A stretch of 42,533 nt of DNA from Nonomuraea deserti (GTDB lineage Bacteria; Actinomycetota; Actinomycetes; Streptosporangiales; Streptosporangiaceae). The stretch spans positions 1 through 42,533 of the forward strand of contig NZ_SMKO01000075.1 of NCBI RefSeq assembly GCF_004348685.1, given 5' to 3'. Each line of letters opens with the position of its first letter. Positions within the stretch are counted from its first letter, which is position 1. Below are positions 9,568 to 20,433 of this stretch, piece by piece. The notes below the pieces were generated by a model that was not told the DNA's origin, made no database searches, and saw nothing but the letters and a program-made list of their open reading frames with translations. Position numbers and translations under genes: made by a program.

Positions 9568-10056
9568 TCAGCGAAGATCTTTAACCACGCGCGTTCCGGC
9601 CAGTCTGTCATGCGGACCGCGCTCCAGCGGCTTGTCGATCAGGATGAGCATACCGACACCGAACAGCAGCATTCCCGCCACCAGATTGGCCACCGGAATG
9701 CCCATGAGCATGACAGGGCCCGGATAGACCAGGGAGCGTTTGAGCAGAGCACGGGCCGGAACACCTCGCGGGGCCAGGCGGATCCGCATGATCGCCTTGC
9801 CGAACGTACGCCCGTGCCGCCAATGCGCCCACCAGTCGTAGCCCGCATAACCCAGCCCGGCGGCCGCCCACGCGAGCACTCCAGGCAGCCGGCCACCGAA
9901 CACGTCCATCATGCCGACAGTCCGGAAGACAGCCCATAGCGCAATGAACAGAATGTAATAAACGATGCCGAAGACGAGCGCTTCAATGAGCCGGGCGGCC
10001 AGCCGTTCCCACCATTCCGCGGGCACCGCGTCCGCCCACGGCGACGTCCCGGCCAT
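9568..10056 (-). CDS. RDD family membrane protein
   Basis: A 162-residue integral membrane protein. The RDD-type N-terminal signature is AEWWERLAARLIEALVFGIVYYI (R, and a position shifted from the usual RxxDxxxD, here L/E). There are three or four hydrophobic segments at about 28-50, 60-80 and 125-150, with the loop HGRTFGKAIMRIRLAP that corresponds to the family's QTxGKxxxGIRV motif. Start ATG 10056 follows GAGGTGAGG. It is the second of two adjacent RDD genes; the upstream one has a huge Q-rich extension. RDD proteins have been linked to ion antiport or secretion-associated roles, but no activity can be assigned here. Confidence 0.88.
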   Translation of the reverse strand: MAGTSPWADAVPAEWWERLAARLIEALVFGIVYYILFIALWAVFRTVGMMDVFGGRLPGVLAWAAAGLGYAGYDWWAHWRHGRTFGKAIMRIRLAPRGVPARALLKRSLVYPGPVMLMGIPVANLVAGMLLFGVGMLILIDKPLERGPHDRLAGTRVVKDLR

Positions 10057-10117
10057 AACCCTCACCTCGCGACATCGACGGCTCAGAGGCCTACATTCCG
10101 CACCTACCCTCACATAC

Positions 10118-10152
10118 AAAACAGAGGCCGACGGGAAGCCGGCCCCTGTTTC
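10118..10152 (-). terminator. Intrinsic terminator of the Q-rich RDD gene
   Basis: On the minus strand an AAACAGGGGCCGG arm pairs with CCG-CGGCCTCTGTTT, closing on a short loop, and is followed by TTTTG. It begins 14 nt after the stop at 10166. Confidence 0.75.
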
Positions 10153-10165
10153 GCGGTTCTGCCGA

Positions 10166-11629
10166 TTACTTGATCTTGACCACCACGGTGTTCGCGAACT
10201 TGTCCGCGAACGTCTGCTGCAGCGGCTTGTCCCAGAGCATCGAAGCGCCGTTCAGGCCGCAGACGAGGCCCGCCAGCATGGTGCCGAACGGCAGGAAATA
10301 GAGGATGTAGGCGCCCCAGGTGACGCCGGCCCGCTTGATGGCGGCGTCGCCGGGCAGGCCGCCGGGGGGCATCATCTGACCCACCGGCACGACCTTGATC
10401 CCCATGATCATCTTGCCGATCGTCTGACCCTTCATCTTGTGCATGAGGAAGTCGTAACCGACGTAGACGGCGGTGAGGACGATGGCCAGCACGATGTTGA
10501 GCGCGAACGAGCCGAACATCCCCGAGGTGGCGCCGCTGGTCGAGTCGTAGGTGACCAGGAACAACGTCGTGAACAGCAGGGACACCACGAACATCACGAC
10601 GCCGAACAGGACACCGTCGACGAGCCGCGCCACCAGACGCTGCCACCACTCCGCCAGCGGGGCGGGGGCCCCGGGCGGCTGCACGCCGACCGGGCCGTAG
10701 CCCGGCTGGCCGTAGGGAGCCTGGCCGTAACCGGCCTGCTGCGGCTGCCCGTAGGCCTGGCCGTACTGCTGGTCGCCGTACTGCTGGCCGTAGCCGGGCT
10801 GGGCGTAACCGGGCTGCTGGGGCTGCCCGTAGCCCTGCTGGCCGTACTGCTGCTGGCCGTAGCCCTGCTGGGACTGCGGCTGCTGACCGTACTGCTGGTC
10901 GTACTGCTGACCCGACTGCGGCTGCTGACCGTACTGCTGGTCGTACTGCTGACCCGACTGCGGCTGCTGACCGTATTGCTGCTGGTCGTACTGCTGGCCC
11001 GACTGCGGCTGCTGACCGTATTGCTGCTGGTCGTACTGCTGGCCCGACTGCGGCTGCTGGCCGTAGCCCTGCTGCTGACCGTACTGCTGGTCGTACTGCT
11101 GGCCGGACTGTTGCTGCTGCCCATAGCCCTGCTGCTGGCCGTAGCCGGGCTGGGACTGGGGCTGCTGGCCGTAGCCCTGCTGCTGACCGTACTGCTGGTC
11201 GTACTGTTGCTGCTGCCCGTAGCCCTGCTGCTGGCCGTAGCCAGGCTGGGACTGCGGCTGCTGACCGTACTGCTGGTCGTACTGCTGGCCCGGCTGGGGT
11301 TGTTGCCCGTAGCCCTGCTGCTGGCCGTAGTCGGGCTGGGACTGGGGCTGCTGGCCGTACTGGGGTTGCTGGCCGTAGCCCTGCTGCTGGCCGTATTGAG
11401 GTTGCTGGCCGTAGCCCTGCTGCTGACCGTACTGGGGTTGCTGGCCGTAGCCCTGCTGCTGACCATGGGGGGGCTGTTGCCCGTAGGCGTCGTCCGCCCG
11501 GTAGCCGACCACAGTGACGTCGGGGTCGGGCTCGCCGGGGTGGCGGCCCGGAGCCTGCTGGCCGTAGTGGGGAGGCGCAGCGTTCTCGCCGGATTCGTCC
11601 TGTGGGTACGGCGGCTGTCCGGTGCTCAC
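10166..11629 (-). CDS. RDD family protein with long Q/Y/G-rich repeat N-terminus
   Basis: A 487-residue protein. Residues ~48-310 are an almost pure Gln/Tyr/Gly/Pro/Ser tract built from GYGQQ, QYGQQPQSG and QQYDQ units, disordered and prion-like in composition. Residues 324-487 are a membrane RDD domain: LAEWWQRLVARLVDGVLFGVV with the Arg/Asp signature, about three membrane segments, and the loop MKGQTIGKMIMGIKVVPVG. GTG 11629 is taken as start because GAGGTG lies 6 nt upstream. Short Q/P-rich tails on RDD proteins are common in actinobacteria; this tract is long and highly repetitive at DNA level too, so its length probably varies between strains. The tract is predicted to be cytoplasmic (inference). 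Function unknown. Confidence 0.92.
   Translation of the reverse strand: MSTGQPPYPQDESGENAAPPHYGQQAPGRHPGEPDPDVTVVGYRADDAYGQQPPHGQQQGYGQQPQYGQQQGYGQQPQYGQQQGYGQQPQYGQQPQSQPDYGQQQGYGQQPQPGQQYDQQYGQQPQSQPGYGQQQGYGQQQQYDQQYGQQQGYGQQPQSQPGYGQQQGYGQQQQSGQQYDQQYGQQQGYGQQPQSGQQYDQQQYGQQPQSGQQYDQQQYGQQPQSGQQYDQQYGQQPQSGQQYDQQYGQQPQSQQGYGQQQYGQQGYGQPQQPGYAQPGYGQQYGDQQYGQAYGQPQQAGYGQAPYGQPGYGPVGVQPPGAPAPLAEWWQRLVARLVDGVLFGVVMFVVSLLFTTLFLVTYDSTSGATSGMFGSFALNIVLAIVLTAVYVGYDFLMHKMKGQTIGKMIMGIKVVPVGQMMPPGGLPGDAAIKRAGVTWGAYILYFLPFGTMLAGLVCGLNGASMLWDKPLQQTFADKFANTVVVKIK
10700..11490 (-). repeat. Coding tandem repeat (GYGQQ / QYDQQYGQQPQSG units)
   Basis: DNA-level repeats of CAGCAG-rich units (seen on the plus strand as GCTGCTGGCCGTA and CTGCTGGTCGTACTG) with near-identical 36-48-bp blocks, especially at 10860-11110 and 11085-11300. 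Near identity implies recent slippage or recombination. Confidence 0.9.
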
Positions 11630-11714
11630 CGTGTCACCTCGCTTCGAGTGCGCGCGTGGCACGTGTCAGGACACATGCCTGTGCTGCCCAACGTATCGAC
11701 ATAGGTATCAACAA

Positions 11715-12284
11715 TCACCTTTCCATGTGGTCAAGGTCCGCGTCACCCGACGTCAGATGGAGCAGCATGCGGGTGTTGCCCAGGGTGTTCGGCTTGACGT
11801 GTTCCAGGTCGAGGAACTCCGCTACACCCTCGTCGTACGAGGCCAGCAGCTCGGCGTAGACCTCGGGGGAGACGGGCGTGCCCTGGATGCGGCGAAAACC
11901 ATGCCTCGCGAAGAAGTCGACCTCAAAAGTAAGACAGAATACACGCTGCAGACCAAGATCTTTGGCCTGCTGGATCAGCGCTGAGACGATCCGGTGGCCG
12001 ACTCCCATGCCGCGGCATTCGGGATCGACCGCCACCGTGCGGACCTCTGCGAGGTCCTCCCAGAGCACGTGGAGCGCGCCACAGCCGACGACCTGCCCGC
12101 CACGCTCGGCCACCCAGAACTCCTGTACGTCTTCGTACAGGGTCACCGTGGCCTTTTTCAGGAGCCGCGGGCCCGCGCCCGCATAGGCGTCGACCAGGCG
12201 CCTGACCCCCCGCACGTCAGGCGTGCGCGCACGCCGGACCACCACCGCGGTCTCGGGCACAGTCAGTTCGGCCACCTGCTCCAT
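11715..12284 (-). CDS. argA: Amino-acid N-acetyltransferase (GNAT; short ArgA type)
   Basis: A 189-residue GNAT enzyme, most like the stand-alone N-acetylglutamate synthases of actinobacteria (Rv2747 type), which make N-acetylglutamate from glutamate and acetyl-CoA for arginine synthesis. The acetyl-CoA loop is RTVAVDPECRGMGVGHRIV (the Q/RxxGxG/A motif). Upstream are VGCGALHVLWEDLAEV and downstream RVFCLTFEVDFFARHGFRRI, both characteristic of this subfamily. ATG 12284 follows GGAG at 5-6 nt; an ATG at 12308 has no RBS. No amino acid kinase domain is present. The subfamily name is likely; the substrate is inferred. Confidence 0.85.
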   Translation of the reverse strand: MEQVAELTVPETAVVVRRARTPDVRGVRRLVDAYAGAGPRLLKKATVTLYEDVQEFWVAERGGQVVGCGALHVLWEDLAEVRTVAVDPECRGMGVGHRIVSALIQQAKDLGLQRVFCLTFEVDFFARHGFRRIQGTPVSPEVYAELLASYDEGVAEFLDLEHVKPNTLGNTRMLLHLTSGDADLDHMER

Positions 12285-12493
12285 GGCTCTCCAGAGTACA
12301 GATGTCATTACGGCTCGGACCTAACTCACATGTCTCCGCCCATCCTGTTACATCTCGTGGCCGGGCGAGCACGACGTCGCACCGGGCAATCGTTCGGGAG
12401 GAAGCACCACATACAGTCGCTACTGCACGACTGGCACCGAGATCACCTTGTGACCCTTCAGTTGTGAAACCTCTACAGAGTTGGCAGTTCTGG

Positions 12494-12522
12494 TTGAGCA
12501 GGAACCCGGAGTGCATTAGTGT
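12494..12522 (+). promoter_or_regulatory. Promoter for the riboswitch-controlled NlpC/P60 gene
   Basis: -35 TTGAGC (12494-12499), 17-nt spacer, -10 TAGTGT (12517-12522). This places the transcript start near 12529, just ahead of the riboswitch. Confidence 0.6.
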
Positions 12523-12559
12523 CCAGCGACGATGTTCCCCGCGTGTCGCGCGCGGGGAG

Positions 12560-12681
12560 ACACGCTCAATTCCTCAGGGAAGCCGGGGACCCGCCGGTGG
12601 CGACCGCCATCACGGGGTGAATCCGAGTTTTTCGGTAGGGCTGCTCCGGCCCGAACCCGTCAGCTAACCCGGTAGGCGTCT
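12560..12681 (+). ncRNA. c-di-AMP riboswitch (ydaO/yuaA type)
   Basis: Conserved blocks appear in order: GCTCAATTCCTCAGGGAAGC (12564-12583), CCGGGGACCC, GGGGTGAATCCG (12614-12625), GGTAGGG (12634-12640), CCGAACCCGTCAGCTAACC (12651-12669) and the closing arm GCGT (12676-12679), which pairs with ACGC at 12562-12565. These match the ydaO consensus. In actinobacteria the class precedes NlpC/P60 and resuscitation-factor-like wall hydrolases and turns expression off when c-di-AMP is high. The RBS of the gene lies 5 nt past the aptamer, so control could act on translation initiation; a hairpin at about 12537-12557 precedes the aptamer. Confidence 0.92.
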
Positions 12682-12699
12682 ATGAGAGGAGCCTGGTTG

Positions 12700-13743
12700 G
12701 TGAAGCGCACGCTCAACCGTGGGAGGCAGTCGGCGGGCAAGCACGCCCGCCCTCCGGAACGCGCCCCGTTGCGCCACCGCCTCGGTGTGGCGAGTTTCAC
12801 AATCGCCGCGCTGCTGCTCGCGGTTCCCACCGGCCCGGCGTCCGCCGACCCCAAGCCCTCGCTCAAAGACCTCGCCGCGCGGGTCGAGAAGATGCACACC
12901 GAGATCGAGACGCTGACCGAGCAGTACAACGGGCAGCGGGAGAAGCTGAAGACGGCCAAGAAGGCCGCCGAGGCCGCGCAGAAGACGCTGGCGGCCAGCG
13001 AGACGGACCTGGCGGCCAAGCGCGCCAAGGCCGTCCTGCTCGCCCAGAACGCCTACATCACGGGCGGGCTGAGCCGGGCGCTGGCGTTCACCTCCTCAGA
13101 GAATCCCGACGACTTCCTCGACCGCGCCGCGACCACGTTCGCGATCGAGCAGCGACAGGGCGAGGAGCTCGACCAGCTCACCAGGGCCAGGAAGGCCGCC
13201 GAGCGCGCCAGGGCGGGCGCCAAGTCGCGCATCAGCGAGGTCGAGAAGATCGTCAAGGACCTCGACGCCAAGCGCGGCAAGATCAGCAAGCTGGTCGCCA
13301 AGGTCGAGAGCAACCTGTTCAAGCGGGCGCTGGGCGAGGCCGGCCGTCCCGGCACCCGCGCCACACGCGTCAACCTGCCGATCGCCGGCAGCGGCAAGGC
13401 CGCGCAGGCGGCACGGTGGGCGCTCACGCAGCAGCTCAAGCCGTACGTCTGGGGGGCCGAGGGCCCCGGCTCCTACGACTGCTCCGGCCTGGTGATGGCG
13501 GCCTACCAGCGGGTGGGCATCTCGCTGCCGCACTACACGGGCAACCAGTGGACCGCCGGACGGCACATCTCACGCGACGAGATGCGTCCGGGCGACCTGG
13601 TGTTCTTCTACAGCGACCTGCACCACGTGGGCATCTATCTGGGCGGCGGCATGATGGTGCACGCCCCTCAGACGGGTGACGTGGTGCGGATCGCGTCGAT
13701 CGAGCGGCGGCCGTTCGCGGGCGCGGTGCGCATCGCCGACTGA
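12700..13743 (+). CDS. NlpC/P60 family peptidoglycan hydrolase (RipA-like)
   Basis: A 347-residue secreted endopeptidase likely to cut peptide stems of peptidoglycan. A signal peptide (LGVASFTIAALLLAVPTGPASA, cut near residue 49) is followed by a coiled coil at ~55-205 and an NlpC/P60 domain at ~230-345. The catalytic Cys261 is in YDCSG, His309 is in HHVGIY, and the third polar residue is His321 in VHAPQTG. GTG 12700 is preferred over ATG 12682 because AGGAG at 12686-12691 fits it and the ATG lies on the RBS. Expression is under a c-di-AMP riboswitch. A paralogue with the same architecture lies at 41216-42325 without such a leader. Confidence 0.95.
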   Translation: MKRTLNRGRQSAGKHARPPERAPLRHRLGVASFTIAALLLAVPTGPASADPKPSLKDLAARVEKMHTEIETLTEQYNGQREKLKTAKKAAEAAQKTLAASETDLAAKRAKAVLLAQNAYITGGLSRALAFTSSENPDDFLDRAATTFAIEQRQGEELDQLTRARKAAERARAGAKSRISEVEKIVKDLDAKRGKISKLVAKVESNLFKRALGEAGRPGTRATRVNLPIAGSGKAAQAARWALTQQLKPYVWGAEGPGSYDCSGLVMAAYQRVGISLPHYTGNQWTAGRHISRDEMRPGDLVFFYSDLHHVGIYLGGGMMVHAPQTGDVVRIASIERRPFAGAVRIAD

Positions 13744-13763
13744 AGCCCTGGACCCGGGTGACG

Positions 13764-13810
13764 GGCCCGGCGATGGGCCCGGCGATGGGGTCCGGCGATG
13801 GGCAGCGATG
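13764..13810. repeat. Short tandem repeat, GGCCCGGCGATG units
   Basis: GGCCCGGCGATG occurs twice in succession (13764-13787), followed by variants GGGTCCGGCGATG and GGCAGCGATG, in the 73-nt gap between two convergent genes. Confidence 0.8.
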
Positions 13811-13816
13811 GGCGCG

Positions 13817-14029
13817 CTAGATCAGCTGGCGGCGTGCCGCCCACGCCACGGCCTCGATCGCGGTGGCGACGCCGATGCGGTCGCAGATGCCGCGCAGCCT
13901 CCGGCGTACGGTGCGGCCGCTGATGTCCAGTCGCCTGCCTACCCGATCGACCGTGACTCCTCTGGCGAGTTCCGCCAGTAACGCCAGATCCGCATGGCTC
14001 AGCTCAACGCCTTCAGTGAGCACATCCAT
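13817..14029 (-). CDS. Small LuxR-type helix-turn-helix protein
   Basis: A 70-residue protein that is essentially one GerE/LuxR HTH: LSHADLALLAELARGVTVDRVGRRLDISGRTVRRRLRGICDRIGVATAIEAVAWAARRQLI. There is no receiver or ligand domain. The TVRRRLRGICDRIGV segment is the recognition helix region, and the tail matches the usual ...AIEAVAWAxRRxLI ending. ATG 14029 follows GGGAGG with 7-nt spacing. It converges on the NlpC/P60 gene. It may be a DNA-binding accessory factor like the small LuxR-like regulators seen widely in actinobacteria; targets are unknown. Confidence 0.85.
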   Translation of the reverse strand: MDVLTEGVELSHADLALLAELARGVTVDRVGRRLDISGRTVRRRLRGICDRIGVATAIEAVAWAARRQLI

Positions 14030-14597
14030 CGGGAGCCCTCCCCCCCAACAGCAGGCCTGGACCCTCTTAGCCGGGCCACAGCCGCTCCTCGCAGACGGTA
14101 AACGCATCGTGGAAAGGTCGTCAAGCATGACCATCGCCGCACTTGACCAGCGCTATTGACATGATCCGCCGTAGGTGACCGGGTCTCGTACGCCGGCGGA
14201 CTTCGCCGCGCGACGGACGAGCCGCGCGCCCTTCCGGTCGAGCCCGCTCTGGCGCCGATCGCTCCGGCCGGCGTCCCGGTTTTTGATCCCTCCGCGCGCG
14301 ATTTACTGCATGATCCATACGTACGGCGGGCACGCGCAGCCGCTCTTCACCACGGGCGGCGGCACGCGGCGAGCCAGGAGTGGCTTTATTTCCGGACCTG
14401 GGCGAGCGGCACCGTCACGGTGGGCACGGCGCTGCCGAACGTCCCCCGGAGAACTCCGAACACTGGCGCGCCACTCGCCCGCGGTCTTGACCCGAAGCTG
14501 ACAAGCCCGGCCCCGATCCCCGTGCAGGACGGCCGATCGTCCGTCACCGCTCTCACGGCACGGCCAAGAGCCCGCCGGGCTCACCCGCTCGCGCGGG
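14030..14597. other. Intergenic region, no recognisable gene
   Basis: About 570 nt between the small HTH gene and the lysS terminator. Open frames on both strands up to ~108 codons lack an RBS, codon bias and family resemblance. Local G+C is uneven (AT-richer words near 14280-14310 and 14385-14395). No repeat or structured RNA was recognised. Confidence 0.5.
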
Positions 14598-14624
14598 CTC
14601 CCGCCGCAGCCGGTGCGGCGGGAG
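14598..14624 (-). terminator. Intrinsic terminator of lysS
   Basis: A perfect 11-bp stem CTCCCGCCGCA/TGCGGCGGGAG with a 5-nt loop, starting 11 nt after the lysS stop codon. Confidence 0.85.
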
Positions 14625-14635
14625 GCCACGTGGCC

Positions 14636-16117
14636 TCAGTGGGTGGGCTTGACCAGCGGGAACAGGATGGTCTCGCGGATGTTCCTGCCGGTGAAGGCCA
14701 TGATCATCCGGTCGATGCCGGCGCCCATGCCGCCCGTCGGCGGCATCGCGTATTCGAGCGACTGCAGGAAGTCCTCGTCGAGCTGCATGGCCTCAAGGTC
14801 GCCGCCCGCGGCCAGCAAGGACTGCTCGACCAGGCGGCGGCGCTGCTCGATGGGGTCGTTGAGCTCGGAGTAGCCCGTGCCCAGCTCGGTGCCGAACCCG
14901 ATGAGGTCCCACTTCTCCGTCACCAGCGGGTCGTCGCGGTGCTGCCGGGCCAGCGGCGAGGTCTCCAGCGGGTAGTCCATGACGAACGTGGGCTGGATGA
15001 TCGTGTGCTCGACGAGCGCCTCGAAGAGCTCCTGCACGAGCTTGCCCGCGCCCCACTTCGGGTCCCAGGGGATCTCGCGCCGGTCGGCGATCTTACGCAC
15101 CTCTTCGAGCGAGGTGGAGGTCGTGATCTGCTCGCCGACGGCCTCGGACACCGCGCCGTAGAGGGTGATGCGCGGCCACTCGGGGATGCCCAGGTCGACC
15201 TCGACACCGTCGTGCACGACCACCGAGGTGTCCAGGGCGGCCACGACGGCCTTCTGGTACATCCGCTGCGTCAGGTCGGCGATGCCGTTGTAGTCGAGGT
15301 AGGTGCCGTAGGCCTCGACCATGGTGAACTCGGGGTTGTGCGTCGAGTCGGCGCCCTCGTTGCGGAAGTTGCGGTTGATCTCGAAGACCTTCTCGATGCC
15401 GCCGACCACGAGCCGCTTGAGGTAGAGCTCGATCGCGATGCGGAGATAGAGCTCCATGTCATAGGCGTTGATGTGGGTCTTGAACGGGCGGGCCGTGGCG
15501 CCGCCGTGGATCGGCTGCAACATCGGCGTCTCGACCTCGAGGTAGCCCTCCTCGTGCCAGAAGTCGCGCACCGCGCGCACCGTGGCGCTGCGGACCCTGG
15601 CCATCTTCCTCGACTCGTCGTTGACGATCAGGTCGACGTAGCGCTGGCGGACCCGCGCCTCCGGGTCGGTGAGGCCGACGTGCTTCTCCGGCAGCGGGCG
15701 CAGGCACTTGCTGGTGATCTGCCAGCTGTCGGCCAGGACGGACAGCTCGCCCCTGCGCGAGGTGATGACCTCGCCGGTCACGCCCACGTGGTCGCCCAGG
15801 TCGACGTCGTGCTTCCAGCGGGCCAGCGACTCCTCGCCCACCTTGTCGAGCGAGATCATGACCTGCAGGTCGGCGCCGCCGTCGCGGAGCGTGGCGAAGC
15901 AGAGCTTGCCCCCCACGCGGTTGAGCATGACGCGCCCCGCGACCGAGACCGTGTCGCCGGTGGCGGTGTCGGGCTCCAGGCCCTGGTATTTCTCCCTGAC
16001 CTCGGCATTGGTGGCCGTACGTGGGAAAGTCACCGGGTAAGGGTCGACGCCCTCGCTGCGAAGGCGGTCGAGCTTCTCCCTCCGGATGCGCATCTGCTCG
16101 GGAAGTTCGTCGCTCAC
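14636..16117 (-). CDS. lysS: Lysyl-tRNA synthetase, class II
   Basis: Charges tRNA-Lys with lysine in the cytoplasm. 493 residues, normal length. The N-terminal OB-fold anticodon-binding domain (about 55-150) includes VSVAGRVMLNRVGGKLCFATLRDG. Class II motif 2 is in FEINRNFRNEGADSTHNPEFTMVE and motif 3 is GGMGAGIDRMIM near the C-terminus. The start is GTG 16117 with a weak RBS; ATG at residue 9 is an alternative. It is the last gene of the DUF2520-panC-nadBC-coaX-lysS series and is followed by a strong terminator. The gap to coaX is 49 nt, so read-through from coaX is likely. Confidence 0.97.
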   Translation of the reverse strand: MSDELPEQMRIRREKLDRLRSEGVDPYPVTFPRTATNAEVREKYQGLEPDTATGDTVSVAGRVMLNRVGGKLCFATLRDGGADLQVMISLDKVGEESLARWKHDVDLGDHVGVTGEVITSRRGELSVLADSWQITSKCLRPLPEKHVGLTDPEARVRQRYVDLIVNDESRKMARVRSATVRAVRDFWHEEGYLEVETPMLQPIHGGATARPFKTHINAYDMELYLRIAIELYLKRLVVGGIEKVFEINRNFRNEGADSTHNPEFTMVEAYGTYLDYNGIADLTQRMYQKAVVAALDTSVVVHDGVEVDLGIPEWPRITLYGAVSEAVGEQITTSTSLEEVRKIADRREIPWDPKWGAGKLVQELFEALVEHTIIQPTFVMDYPLETSPLARQHRDDPLVTEKWDLIGFGTELGTGYSELNDPIEQRRRLVEQSLLAAGGDLEAMQLDEDFLQSLEYAMPPTGGMGAGIDRMIMAFTGRNIRETILFPLVKPTH

Positions 16118-16166
16118 AACAACAAAGGGTAGGGGATCCGGCGAACCGCAGTGACTCGTCCAGGTC

Positions 16167-16949
16167 TCACGCCACGTTGCGGTGGTAGATCAGCCGCAGC
16201 CCGATGAGGGTCAGCCACGGCTCGTGCACGTCGATCGAGCGCGACTCGCCCACGACCAGCCCCGCGTGCCCGCCGGTGGCCACGACCGTCACCTCGTCGG
16301 GGTCGTCGGCCAGCTCCGCGGCGATGCGCTCGACGATGCCGTCGACCTGGCCGGCGAAGCCGTAGATGATGCCCGCCTGCAGGGCCTCGACCGTGTTCTT
16401 CGCGATCACCGAGCGGGGGCGTACGAGCTCGACCTTGTGCAGCTGCGCCCCGGCGGCGGCCAGCGCGTCGACCGAGATCTCGATGCCGGGCGCGGTGACC
16501 GCGCCGACGTATTCGCCCTTGGCCGACACCGCGTCGAACGAGGTCGCGGTGCCGAAGTCGACGATCACGCACGGGCCGCCGTACTGGTCGATGGCCGCCA
16601 GCGCGTTGACGATGCGGTCGCTGCCGACCTCCTTGGGGTTGTCCATGCGTACGGGGACGCCGGTGCGGATGCCCGGCTCCACGATCACCGCGGTCACGTC
16701 GCCGTAGTAGCGGCGGCACATCTCGCGCATCTCGTTGAGCACGCTCGGCACGGTGGAGCAGATGGCGATGCCGTCGATGTCGGCCCCTTTGAGCAGCGGC
16801 GACTGTGTCAGCAGGCCCTGCAGCACGACCGCGATCTCGTCGGCGGTGCGGCGGGCGTCGGTCGCCAGCCGCCAGTGCTCGATGACGTCCTCGCCCTCGA
16901 ACAGCCCCAGCACCGTGTGCGTGTTGCCGACGTCGATCGTGAGCAGCAT
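16167..16949 (-). CDS. coaX: Type III pantothenate kinase
   Basis: Phosphorylates pantothenate with ATP, the first step of CoA synthesis. 260 residues. The ASKHA-fold motifs are DVGNTHTVLGLF (residues 6-17, P-loop-like), NPKEVGSDRIVNALAA, and VIVDFGTATSFDAVS with the catalytic Asp. GAVTAPGIEISVDAL and VVATGGHAGLV complete the fold. ATG 16949 is used; it lies 3 nt after the nadBC stop, behind GGGGGT, so the two are translationally linked. Its position with panC and a DUF2520 oxidoreductase forms a pantothenate-to-CoA group. Confidence 0.97.
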   Translation of the reverse strand: MLLTIDVGNTHTVLGLFEGEDVIEHWRLATDARRTADEIAVVLQGLLTQSPLLKGADIDGIAICSTVPSVLNEMREMCRRYYGDVTAVIVEPGIRTGVPVRMDNPKEVGSDRIVNALAAIDQYGGPCVIVDFGTATSFDAVSAKGEYVGAVTAPGIEISVDALAAAGAQLHKVELVRPRSVIAKNTVEALQAGIIYGFAGQVDGIVERIAAELADDPDEVTVVATGGHAGLVVGESRSIDVHEPWLTLIGLRLIYHRNVA

Positions 16950-16952
16950 CAA

Positions 16953-19496
<2,544 letters not shown>

Positions 19497-19579
19497 GGGG
19501 GTCTCCTCACTGGGACGATCTCGTCAACATGACGATAACCCCTCGCTCCTGATGAGCTCGCCCCGGGGTGCCCGGAGGC

Positions 19580-20416
19580 TCAGACGCGGTTCAACGTCAC
19601 GCTGACGTTGTCGATCAGGCGCGTCGTCCCGACCCTGGCGGCCACCGCGAGCACGGCCATGCCCTCGTACGTGTCGTCCACCTCGGCGAAGGTGGCCGGA
19701 TCGGCGAGGACCAGGTAGTCGACATCGAGTCCGGGCCCCGCCGTGTCGAGCACCTCCCGCGCCGCCGCGCGGATCCCGGACGGCGTGAGCTCGGCCGCGC
19801 CCGCCCGCAGCGCTCGTGAGAGCGCCAGCGCCACCCGCCGGTCGTCGTCGGACAGGAACCGGTTGCGGCTGGACAGGGCCAGGCCGTCGGGCTCGCGCAC
19901 GGTGGGCACGTCGAGGATCTCGATCGGCAGGTCGAGATCGGCGACCATGCGGCGGATGAGGGCGAGTTGCTGGGCGTCCTTCTGCCCGAACACCGCCCGG
20001 TCGGGCAGGACCACGTTGAACAGCTTGAGCACCACGGTGAGCACCCCGTCGAAGTGACCGGGCCGGGCCGCGCCCTCGACGATCGCGCCCATCCGGCCGG
20101 CGGAGACGCTCACCTGGCGGTCGGGCGGGTACATGTCCTCGATGGCCGGGTGGAACACGACATCGACACCCTCGGCACGGCACGCGTCGAGATCCGCCTC
20201 GAATGTACGGGGATAACGCGAAAAATCCTCATCAGGGGAAAATTGCAGAGGATTGACGAAGATGCTGACCACGACATGATCAGCGCGAGCGCGGGCCTGC
20301 CTGATCAGCGCCCTGTGCCCCTCGTGCAGCGCGCCCATGGTCGGCACCAGAGCCACCTCGCCACCACCACGCGCCTTGACCAGATCTTCCCGGTTCCTGG
20401 CGACGATCAGCTCCAT
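19580..20416 (-). CDS. panC: Pantothenate synthetase
   Basis: Joins pantoate and beta-alanine with ATP to form pantothenate. 278 residues, normal length. The nucleotidyl-transferase HIGH-like motif is in PTMGALHEGHRALI, then SIFVNPLQFSPDEDFSRYPR, VFGQKDAQQLALIRRMV, and LALSSRNRFLS corresponding to KMSKS. It is preceded by two tandem copies of a 111-bp repeat that fill the gap to the upstream DUF2520 gene, and followed after 83 nt by nadBC. The RBS before ATG 20416 is weak (GGGAAGGGGC), partly displaced by the repeat. Confidence 0.97.
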   Translation of the reverse strand: MELIVARNREDLVKARGGGEVALVPTMGALHEGHRALIRQARARADHVVVSIFVNPLQFSPDEDFSRYPRTFEADLDACRAEGVDVVFHPAIEDMYPPDRQVSVSAGRMGAIVEGAARPGHFDGVLTVVLKLFNVVLPDRAVFGQKDAQQLALIRRMVADLDLPIEILDVPTVREPDGLALSSRNRFLSDDDRRVALALSRALRAGAAELTPSGIRAAAREVLDTAGPGLDVDYLVLADPATFAEVDDTYEGMAVLAVAARVGTTRLIDNVSVTLNRV

Positions 20417-20433
20417 GATGCCCCTTCCCTGTT

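Noticed and set aside
10700..11490. Noncoding tandem repeat or CRISPR-like array
   Set aside because: The repeats stay in one reading frame and encode GYGQQ-type units continuous with a conserved RDD domain.
10110..11704. Plus-strand frame rich in Leu/Val/Ala (LLAVALLLTVLLVV repeats) as a membrane protein
   Set aside because: It is the antisense of the CAG-rich Q tract; the apparent hydrophobicity is a by-product of the repeat.
14175..14501. 108-codon plus-strand frame between the HTH gene and lysS
   Set aside because: No start signal, no codon bias and no similarity to a known family; treated as intergenic.
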